Assembly: GCA_035649575.1 (NCBI GenBank)
Contig: DASRJH010000085.1
Location: 1 to 64,000, forward strand
Origin: DASVAL01 sp035649575
GTDB taxonomy: Bacteria; Planctomycetota; UBA1135; UBA2386
DNA length: 64,000 bases
Reading direction: 5' to 3'
The notes below the pieces were generated by a model. That model was not told the DNA's origin. It worked only from the letters and a program-made list of their open reading frames with translations, and did no database searches. A program made the position numbers and the translations under genes. Shown piece by piece: positions 27,571 through 34,604 of this stretch. Within the stretch, counting starts at the first letter, position 1. Each line of letters starts with the position of its first letter.

Positions 27571-29250
27571 ATGCTGAAGTTGCTACGTCTCCTGTTCCTG
27601 CTGCTGCCGGCCTCGGTAGGCATCGCGCAGTCCACTGGCGAGGTCGGGTTCGACCGGCAGTTCGGCGAACCAGGTGCGCCGGGCAGCTTTCACGCGTACT
27701 TCTCGCGCCTCGGCGGTGGTCTCAAGGGGCTGCAGCTCACGGACCACTACAAGTCCGTCGCGGCGGCGCGCAACTCGCCGCACACGCCGGCCGATTACAT
27801 GCTGCTCACGTTCGCTCCGAACGGAGACGACCATGGCTTGCGCCTGGTCGGCACGCCGGCCGAGACGCACTTCGAGCAGGACCTCGCGACGGCCGAGTGG
27901 ACCTACCAAGAGCGCGACAGCGGCGTGGTCTTCTCGATCGACTCAGGCAAGGGCCTCGTGCTCGAGAAGAACCTGACCCACGATCCGACTCAACGCGGAT
28001 TCAGGCTCGAATTCGTGCTGCGCAACAGGGACGCCGAGCCCGGTGGTCAGGTCGTGTTCACGCTGCTGGGGCCTGCACTCGTCAACGCGCCCGAGGTGTC
28101 GCTGCTCGGTACGTCGTCGGTGGCGATCGCGGACACCGGCGATGGCGCGCCGAAACACGTCGGCCCCGCGCCGGGCAAGGTCCAGCCGCTCGACGTCGAC
28201 CTGAAGAACCTCTCGTTCGCCGGCAACACGAATCGTTTCTTCGGCGCCTTCCTCTATCCGCTCGACGACGCGAGCCGTGCTGCGCTCGTGGGCGTGGCGG
28301 CGGACACGGTGCCGGCGCGCGAAGATCCCGACAGCAAGACGCCGCCGAACAGCGTAGCGCGGGCCCGCTACACGATGTCGCTGGCGATCCCCGCGCGCGA
28401 TGCGGAGACGAGAGTGTCGTTCGGGCTGTATCTGGGCCCCAAGTCGTACCACGTGTTCGAGAAGCTGGCGAACCCAGAGCGGTTTGCGCCGATCCTCAAC
28501 GTCGATCTCACCACGCCCTGTTGCTTCGTCGAGGTGCCGGGCGGTCGCTTCATGGCCAGGGTCCTGCTCAGGCTGCTGGGCTGGTTCCACGACGTGATCG
28601 GGAACTGGGGCTTCGCGATCATCATGCTGACGCTGCTCGTGCGCGGCCTGTTGGCGCCCGTGAACTACCACATGCAGAAGTCGATGCGCGCGTATGGCGC
28701 GCGCATGGCGGTGTTGAAGCCGAAGCTCGACGCGCTGAAGGCCAAGTATGGCGACGACCAGAAGGCCTACCAGCAGGCGATGGTCGCGTTCCAGCGCGAG
28801 CACAAGATGATTCCGCCAATCGGCGGCTGCCTGCCGCTCTTCGCCACGATGCCGATCTACATCGGCCTCTTCACGGCGCTGCGCACTGCGTACGACCTGC
28901 GGCATCAGTCGTTCGGCCTCTGGATCCAGGACCTGAGTCGCGCCGACGCACTGTTCCATCTGTCGTTCTGGCCGCACGAGTTCAACCTGCTGCCGCTGCT
29001 CTGGATCTCGATGTTCGTCTGGCTGCAGCTGCGCATGCCGCTGCCGACCGACCCGCAGGCGCGCCAGATGCAGAAGATGATGCGTTACATGCCGATCCTG
29101 TTCGGCGTGATGCTCTACGGCTATGCCTCGGCGCTGCTGGTCTACATGGTCACGTCGATGGTGTGGTCGATGCTCGAGTCCGCGATCATGAAGCGCCTGC
29201 TCGGTCCGATCGACCCGAACGTCGCGGCGATGGCGCCGACGCCGATGTAG
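27571..29250 (+). CDS. yidC: Membrane protein insertase YidC
   Basis: YidC inserts and folds inner-membrane proteins, alone or with SecYEG. The 559 residues begin with a hydrophobic N-terminal segment, followed by a large periplasmic beta-rich domain of the Gram-negative type (about residues 25-330), then the conserved 60K insertase core. The core has the hydrophilic groove arginine in LLVRGLLAP, a cytoplasmic coiled hairpin (KPKLDALKAKYGDDQ) and the IGGCLPLFATMPIYIGLF segment. It converges with the degenerate kinase gene across 14 bases. rnpA and rpmH are not adjacent. Confidence 0.95.
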   Translation: MLKLLRLLFLLLPASVGIAQSTGEVGFDRQFGEPGAPGSFHAYFSRLGGGLKGLQLTDHYKSVAAARNSPHTPADYMLLTFAPNGDDHGLRLVGTPAETHFEQDLATAEWTYQERDSGVVFSIDSGKGLVLEKNLTHDPTQRGFRLEFVLRNRDAEPGGQVVFTLLGPALVNAPEVSLLGTSSVAIADTGDGAPKHVGPAPGKVQPLDVDLKNLSFAGNTNRFFGAFLYPLDDASRAALVGVAADTVPAREDPDSKTPPNSVARARYTMSLAIPARDAETRVSFGLYLGPKSYHVFEKLANPERFAPILNVDLTTPCCFVEVPGGRFMARVLLRLLGWFHDVIGNWGFAIIMLTLLVRGLLAPVNYHMQKSMRAYGARMAVLKPKLDALKAKYGDDQKAYQQAMVAFQREHKMIPPIGGCLPLFATMPIYIGLFTALRTAYDLRHQSFGLWIQDLSRADALFHLSFWPHEFNLLPLLWISMFVWLQLRMPLPTDPQARQMQKMMRYMPILFGVMLYGYASALLVYMVTSMVWSMLESAIMKRLLGPIDPNVAAMAPTPM

Positions 29251-29264
29251 ACCGCGCGGCTTTC

Positions 29265-30302
29265 CTAGTTCGGCAGCGCGAAGTCGAACTGCAGCGAACC
29301 GTCATGCTGCCGCCGCACCGTCGCCTGGCCGCGGTGGCCGAGCACGACCGTCTGGGCCAGGAACAGGCCGAGACCGTAACCGTGGCCGCGCAACGCGCGG
29401 GTCGGATAGTAGGGCTCGAACGTGTGGGGCAGCTGCCAGATCGCGAGGCTCGGGCCCGCGGCGACGAGCCGCAGGCGATGGCCACCGGGCAGCATTTCGA
29501 GCAACAGCTGACTCTCGGCACCGAGCCGGGCCAGGTCGTCGGCGAACTGCACCACCGCGGCGACGGCGGCCTGCAGCTGTTCGGGGTCGCCTTGCACGAC
29601 GTGGGATTCTGGCGCGGGTGCTATGGTCGCGAGTGGAGGCTCCTTGTTCTCACGCGCGGCAACCGCTGCTGTGACGAGGGCCCCGAGGTCGGTCGCTTCG
29701 CGCCGGCGAGGCCCGCTGGCAGCCTGCGACAGCTGGCGCAAACGATCCACCGACGACGCGATGGTCAGCAGGCCATGTTGTGCCGCGGCGATCTGGTCGC
29801 GCCGGTCCCGGTCGCTGGCCGTTTCGAACGTCGCACGCAGGAGTTGGAGGTGGCCGGACACGAACATCAACGGGTTGTTGATCTCGTCGGCGATGCCGCG
29901 CGCGAGATCGACGAACACAGAGGCATGCGGCCGGTCGCTGTATTGGCGCGCCTGTTCGATCGCGGCTGCCAGCTCGCCGGGGCTGCTCGGATACGTGGCG
30001 AGGCGCGCGTGCAGGCGCGCGGCGAGCGTCGTGTTCGCGAGTTCGTCTTCGGCGCGGCAGACCAGGACGACCGCCAAGGCCGGCCAGAGATTGCGCAGCA
30101 GGCGCAGCGCCCCGATCTCCTCGGCGGCGCCGGGCTCGAACGCGATCACCAACACATCGGGTTGGAACCGGCTCAGAGCCTCGCTGTCCCCACACAGCGA
30201 CGCAGCGACGCGGACTTCCGGGTGCAGCGGCAACCCGCGCAGATCGCCGGCAAGACGGTCGTCCACGGGTCCGACCACGGCGATGCGTACAGCCCGTTCC
30301 AT
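29265..30302 (-). CDS. Degenerate receiver-histidine kinase-like protein (pseudokinase)
   Basis: A 345-residue cytoplasmic protein with a receiver-like N-terminal half (residues 5-118) and a HisKA/HATPase-like C-terminal half. The H-box reads GIADEINNPL, with Asp139 where phospho-accepting His is expected. The receiver has A54 at the usual Asp position (PDVLVIAFEP). The N-box Asn appears to be Gln252, and the G1 box aspartate is lost (LVAAGPSLA), while the G2 box GYGLGL remains. It is therefore probably catalytically inactive and acts by protein contacts. The reading frame is intact over the full length, so this looks like a retained function and not decay. Confidence 0.8.
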   Translation of the reverse strand: MERAVRIAVVGPVDDRLAGDLRGLPLHPEVRVAASLCGDSEALSRFQPDVLVIAFEPGAAEEIGALRLLRNLWPALAVVLVCRAEDELANTTLAARLHARLATYPSSPGELAAAIEQARQYSDRPHASVFVDLARGIADEINNPLMFVSGHLQLLRATFETASDRDRRDQIAAAQHGLLTIASSVDRLRQLSQAASGPRRREATDLGALVTAAVAARENKEPPLATIAPAPESHVVQGDPEQLQAAVAAVVQFADDLARLGAESQLLLEMLPGGHRLRLVAAGPSLAIWQLPHTFEPYYPTRALRGHGYGLGLFLAQTVVLGHRGQATVRRQHDGSLQFDFALPN

Positions 30303-30461
30303 GATTGCGAAGGCCTAGTCTCCTCCGTAGCAGAGCCGCGTCAGTGGAGATGAGACTGGACGCTACCCGACCGTTGATCCGGTGTCACCATACCGTGGGA
30401 GCGATCAACTCAGCCCGCAGCGTGCCTCCAGACGGGGCCACGCCCGGTCGATAACACCGCG

Positions 30462-30836
30462 GTGACGGGTGACGACGACAAGGAACCACCGGCAGACGCG
30501 GCGCCGCGCGTTGTCCACCTCCAGGCCCTGCCGGGCGAGGGGCAGCCGCCAGGGACACCTCCCGAAGTACGCCTGCGCCGCGAGTTCAAGGGCTTGACGG
30601 CTGCCGACCTCGAGCGCGACGACGTCGTCGCGCGCTTGCCGGGTCAGATCCGTTCGGCGCTGCGGCACCTGCGGCGCGGAGACCTGGCCGCCGCCGAACG
30701 AGCATTGCCCGGTGAGTTCCCTCCGGTGCTCGCAGGGCCCGGCCATCGACCGGCCGCCGCGCGCCGGCAGGCCGCGGCCGTAGTGGTTCTCGCGTTGGTC
30801 GCCGCCGCCGCGATTGCGTACTGGCTGATCGCATGA
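30462..30836 (+). CDS. Small tail-anchored membrane protein, unknown function
   Basis: A 124-residue protein with a GTG start. The first 100 residues are charged and partly helical; a single hydrophobic segment at the extreme C terminus (AAAVVVLALVAAAAIAYWLIA) suggests a tail anchor with the bulk in the cytoplasm. No family is recognised. It precedes the glycosyltransferase unit on the same strand by about 100 bases. Confidence 0.6.
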   Translation: MTGDDDKEPPADAAPRVVHLQALPGEGQPPGTPPEVRLRREFKGLTAADLERDDVVARLPGQIRSALRHLRRGDLAAAERALPGEFPPVLAGPGHRPAAARRQAAAVVVLALVAAAAIAYWLIA

Positions 30837-30933
30837 CCGCGCGTGCGGCGGCGGTCCGGGCGGCATGGGCCCGGCACTGCCAGGTGGTGCGAATGGCGGA
30901 GAACGCTCGCACCGCGAGTGCTCGCAGCGCACT

Positions 30934-31965
30934 ATGCGGGCAGTCATCGTGAGCGAGGTCACTGCAAAACCGCCGGCGCCGGATCGCGGTTCGACGCGGG
31001 GTGCGGCGGGCGAACCGCCGGGGCTCAGCGTCGTCGTTCCGATCTACAACGAACGCGAGAACGTCGTGCCGTTGCACGAGGCGCTGACGCACGCGCTGCA
31101 AGCGCTGGGCCGTTCGTACGAGATCGTGCTCGTCGACGACGGCAGCGACGACGGCACGCGCGACGTGCTCGCCGAGCTCGTGGCATCGGATCCGCACCTG
31201 CGGCTCGTCCTGTTCCGGCGCAACTACGGTCAGACCGCGGCCATGGCGGCCGGTTTCCGCGCCTGCCGCGGCCGCACGATCGTGTCCATGGACGCCGACC
31301 TGCAGAACGACCCGGCCGATATCGGCCGGCTCGTCGCCAAGCTCGAAGAGGGTTACGACGTCGTCTGCGGCTGGCGTCGCGACCGGCGCGACCGCGTGTC
31401 GACGCGCCTGCTGCCGAGCCGCGTTGCGAACTTCCTGATCTCGCGTGTCACCGGCGCTCGCATCCACGACACGGGCTGTTCGTTGAAGGCCTACCGGGGC
31501 TGGGTTGTGCGCAGCCTGCACCTCTACTCGGACATGCACCGGTTCCTCGCGGCGCTCGGCGCCGGCCTCGGCGCGCGCATCACGGAACTGCCGGTGCGCC
31601 ACCACGCGCGCCGCGCCGGCATCTCGAAATACGGTCTCGTGCGCGTGTTCCGCGTGCTCGCCGACCTCGTCGGCATCAAGATGCTGATGCAGTTCGCGGC
31701 GCATCCGATCCGCTGGTTCTTCCTGCTCGCGTCGCCGCTGTTCGTGCTGTCGATGTTCATGTTCGCGCTCGGCTTCGTCAAGCTGACGCGCGAGGGGTGG
31801 GAGCTGTTCAGGCACTGCGACCTCGCGGCTGTCGCGGCCGGCGCCGTCACGCTGCTCGTGGCGGCCAACGTGTGCCTGCTCGGATTCCTCGCCGAGTTGC
31901 AGGTCAAGGTGTCGAAGTTCTTCCGCCAGCGCATCTCGGTGACCGTTCGCGAGGCCACCCGATGA
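30934..31965 (+). CDS. Polyprenyl-phosphate GT2 glycosyltransferase (DPM1/GtrB type)
   Basis: A 343-residue GT-A enzyme with intact catalytic motifs: VVPIYNERENV, VDDGSDDGT (residues 68-74) and the metal-binding DADLQNDP (120-127). Two C-terminal transmembrane helices (about residues 262-285 and 305-330) place it in the group that moves a sugar from a nucleotide to polyprenyl phosphate on the cytoplasmic face. The stop overlaps the next gene by ATGA. Starts upstream (30865) are possible but add a non-conserved segment. Confidence 0.88.
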   Translation: MRAVIVSEVTAKPPAPDRGSTRGAAGEPPGLSVVVPIYNERENVVPLHEALTHALQALGRSYEIVLVDDGSDDGTRDVLAELVASDPHLRLVLFRRNYGQTAAMAAGFRACRGRTIVSMDADLQNDPADIGRLVAKLEEGYDVVCGWRRDRRDRVSTRLLPSRVANFLISRVTGARIHDTGCSLKAYRGWVVRSLHLYSDMHRFLAALGAGLGARITELPVRHHARRAGISKYGLVRVFRVLADLVGIKMLMQFAAHPIRWFFLLASPLFVLSMFMFALGFVKLTREGWELFRHCDLAAVAAGAVTLLVAANVCLLGFLAELQVKVSKFFRQRISVTVREATR

Positions 31966-34088
31966 GCGGGCCGCTGATCTCGGTGGTGGTCGCGATCTCG
32001 GGTCCGGATGCAAACCCAGGTCCGGTGGTCGAGGGTATCGGCAAGGCGCTGATCGAGGCTGGCTACGGCTGTGAGTTCGTTTTCGTGCTCGACGGCCCGT
32101 CGGTGCGGTTCGAGCACGAACTGCGCGACCTTGCGACGTCGTGGTCCCTGCGCATCGTGCAGCTCGAGGGTGGCGGGCTCGGCGAGTCGATCGCGTTGTC
32201 GGCCGGCGTGGCGAAGGCGAAGGGGGAACACATCGTCAACGTGCCCGCGTATCTGCAGATCGAACCGTCCGAGATCATCAAGGTCGTCGCGGCCCTCGAA
32301 GCCGGTGCGGATTGCGTCGCGACGTGGCGGCACGGCCGCATCGACCCCTGGTTGAACCAGCTGCAGTCGCGGCTCTTCAACTGGCTCTTGCGCCTCGTCA
32401 TGAACGCGCCGTTCCACGACCTGAACTCGGGCACGCGCGGTTTCCGCCGCCAGGTGCTCGAGGAGGTCGCAGTCTATGGCGAGCTCTACCGGTTCCTGCC
32501 CGTGCTCGCTCGCCGGCAGGGTTTTCGCGTCGCCGAAGTGCGCGTGCGTCACCGCGAGGAGAAGGGGCGCGCGGGCTTCTACGGCGTCGGCGTGTATCTG
32601 CGCCGCGTGCTCGACATCCTCGCGATCACGTTCCTGACGCGTTTCACGCAGCGGCCGCTGCGTTTCTTCGGGTACCTCGGGTTTGGCGCGGCAGTCCTCG
32701 GAGCCGCGATGACGGCCTGGCCGCTCTACCACAAGATCTTCGAGAACAAGAGTCTCAGCGACGACCCCGTCTTCGTGATCGGCGCGATCCTCGTGGCCTT
32801 CGGCGTGCAGCTGATCGGCTTCGGTCTGATCGGCGAGATCATCATCTTCACGCAGTCGCCGAACCTGCGCGACTACAAGGTCGAGGGCGTCGTCGAGGGT
32901 CGCGTGGCGTCCGCAGAGGCTGCGGGTGCTTCCGTTCCCGCTGCTGCTCCGGCGCCACCCGCCGAGGCCGAACCGCCGCCGGCGCCCGCGGTGCCGGCTG
33001 CAGCCGCAGCGCCGCCGCGGTCGCTGCGGGTCCGCGAACTGCAGCCCGGCGAGGATGCGCGGTGGGACGCTTACGTGAGCCAGCATGCGCTCGGCACGTT
33101 CTTCCATCGTTCGGGTTGGTCGCGTGTGGTCGACGAGACCTTCCGTCATCAGTCACACCACCTCGTCGTCGAACGAGACCGGCGGTGGCTCGGCGTCTTG
33201 CCGCTGTTCCTGACCAGGAGTCCATTCCTCGGCCGCAACCTCGTCAGCGCGCCCTACGCCGTCTACGGCGGCGTGCTCGCCGACGACGCGAAGGCCCAGT
33301 CGGCGCTGCTCGAGCGCGCGACGGCGCTCGGCCACGAACTGGGCGTCGGCTACGTCGAACTGCGTCACCTCGAAGTACGCCCGGGCGACCGGCCCACGAC
33401 GCCGCTCTACGTGACCTTTCGCTGCCAACTGCCTCAGGATCCGGCCGAAGTCATGGTGCGCATTCCCAAGAGGGCCCGCGCCGAGGTGCGCTGTGCGCGC
33501 GACCCCGAGGCGCCTGCGACCGACAAGAAGCGGCAGTCATTCGGCATCAAGGTGACGCCTGACGGGTCCGTCGACGAGCTGTTCGCGTTGTTCGCCGACA
33601 ACAAACGCCGGCTCGGTTCGCCGTCGCTGCCCAAACGCTGGTTCCGCGGCCTGCTCGACGAGTTCGGCCGCGCCGTCGTGATCCACCGCGCGGTCGATCC
33701 CGGTGGCCGCACGATCGCCGCGGTCATGAGCTTCTGCTTCAAGGACACGGTCCACGCCTACTACTCGGGTTCGCTCGCGCGCATCAACGACACCGGCGTC
33801 AACAACCTGATCTACTGCGCGATCATGGAGTGGGCCGTCACACAGGGCTACACGCGCTTCGACTTCGGCCGCAGCCGCGCGGACTCGGGGCCAGCGAGGT
33901 TCAAGAAGAACATGGGCTTCACGCCCGAGCCGCTGCACTACGAGTATCTGCTGGTCGGCAGTGGCGCGAAGATCCCCGAGTTCCACCCGAGCAATCCGAA
34001 ACTGAACCTGCCGCGCGCGCTCTGGTCGCGCATGCCGATGTTCCTCGCGAACCAGCTCGGTGCGCGGTTGTCACGCTACATTCCGTGA
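31962..34088 (+). CDS. Inactive GT2-like membrane domain fused to a FemAB-like acyltransferase domain
   Basis: A 708-residue fusion. Residues 5-215 align with GT2/GtrB enzymes, but the DDGS motif reads LDGP (residues 43-46) and the DxD metal motif reads PAY (95-97), so catalysis is unlikely. Two transmembrane helices follow (about 235-256 and 270-297). An Ala/Pro-rich linker (about 314-353) leads to a GNAT-fold FemAB-like domain (354-700) of the kind found with exopolysaccharide/XrtA loci (TFFHRSGWSRVVDETFRH, APYAVYGGVLADD, DFGRSRADSGPARFKKNMGF). The frame is continuous. It overlaps the active GT2 gene by four bases, suggesting a complex that modifies a lipid-linked or surface glycan. Confidence 0.82.
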   Translation: MSGPLISVVVAISGPDANPGPVVEGIGKALIEAGYGCEFVFVLDGPSVRFEHELRDLATSWSLRIVQLEGGGLGESIALSAGVAKAKGEHIVNVPAYLQIEPSEIIKVVAALEAGADCVATWRHGRIDPWLNQLQSRLFNWLLRLVMNAPFHDLNSGTRGFRRQVLEEVAVYGELYRFLPVLARRQGFRVAEVRVRHREEKGRAGFYGVGVYLRRVLDILAITFLTRFTQRPLRFFGYLGFGAAVLGAAMTAWPLYHKIFENKSLSDDPVFVIGAILVAFGVQLIGFGLIGEIIIFTQSPNLRDYKVEGVVEGRVASAEAAGASVPAAAPAPPAEAEPPPAPAVPAAAAAPPRSLRVRELQPGEDARWDAYVSQHALGTFFHRSGWSRVVDETFRHQSHHLVVERDRRWLGVLPLFLTRSPFLGRNLVSAPYAVYGGVLADDAKAQSALLERATALGHELGVGYVELRHLEVRPGDRPTTPLYVTFRCQLPQDPAEVMVRIPKRARAEVRCARDPEAPATDKKRQSFGIKVTPDGSVDELFALFADNKRRLGSPSLPKRWFRGLLDEFGRAVVIHRAVDPGGRTIAAVMSFCFKDTVHAYYSGSLARINDTGVNNLIYCAIMEWAVTQGYTRFDFGRSRADSGPARFKKNMGFTPEPLHYEYLLVGSGAKIPEFHPSNPKLNLPRALWSRMPMFLANQLGARLSRYIP

Positions 34089-34101
34089 GCGGAGGCAGAC
34101 G

Positions 34102-34353
34102 ATGACTTCTCCCGATACCCCGCCGCACGCTCCTCCCCGTTGGTCGCTCGCCTTCGTCGGCTTCTACTTGAGCTGTGCTGGCGTCGCGCTGGGGGCCACG
34201 TTCGCGGGCGGTGGCTACATGTTCTTCGGCTCGAAGGGCTGGCTCGTGTTCGGCATCGTCATGGTGATCGTGAGTGCCGTGACGTGCTTCCTGACGCTCT
34301 CGGCCGAGCGCAGAGCTGCGGCGGGCCGGTCGAATCGCGGGCCGAGCGCGTAG
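34102..34353 (+). CDS. Small membrane protein with two helices
   Basis: An 83-residue protein with a good ribosome binding site (GGAGG at 34091-34095, six bases before the ATG). Two hydrophobic segments (about residues 14-36 and 41-62, SLAFVGFYLSCAGVALGATF and WLVFGIVMVIVSAVTCFL) predict a hairpin with basic ends. It lies 13 bases after the GT2-FemAB fusion and is likely the third gene of that unit. No family is recognised. Confidence 0.7.
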   Translation: MTSPDTPPHAPPRWSLAFVGFYLSCAGVALGATFAGGGYMFFGSKGWLVFGIVMVIVSAVTCFLTLSAERRAAAGRSNRGPSA

Positions 34354-34501
34354 GGACGTCGAGCAGTGCGCGACTCCGCCGTGCGGTTCTCGCTTCACGT
34401 CGACACGATTCCGCTCGCGGGTAAACGCCCAGAGATGCGTCGGGTCATGTAGGCGCGGTGCCACGGAGGGAATGCCGGCAGCAAGGGAGGATGCGCGTGG
34501 T

Positions 34502-34520
34502 CCTTGGTATTATACCAGGG
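34502..34520. promoter_or_regulatory. AT-rich dyad upstream of the secreted NIDO-like protein
   Basis: TGGTAT-T-ATACCA is a perfect six-base dyad, extended by further pairs to nine with one wobble (34502-34510 with 34512-34520). It is AT-rich in a GC-rich setting and lies 85 bases before the ATG at 34605. An operator is the likeliest reading. The minus strand of the dyad contains TATAAT, but no minus-strand gene starts nearby. Confidence 0.4.
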
Positions 34521-34604
34521 CACTTGTCCCTCCTAGCTAGTGCCATCGTCTCGGCGCGACAGGCTTCGCGCGGAGCTTCTCCAGCCAGTTCGAGGCTCTT
34601 CACC

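Noticed and set aside
13892..29250. A replication origin among the oriC-type genes
   Set aside because: No cluster of TTATCCACA-like DnaA boxes, no AT-rich unwinding element and no dnaA gene were found.
29386..29400. Hairpin CCGCGC-AAC-GCGCGG inside the pseudokinase gene
   Set aside because: It lies within coding sequence and is explained by Arg/Ala/Leu codons; it is not counted with the intergenic hairpins of similar core.
31962..34088. Frameshift or gene merger as an explanation for the GT2-FemAB fusion
   Set aside because: The frame is continuous through a Pro/Ala linker with no stop, and codon use is even on both sides, so a true fusion is more likely.
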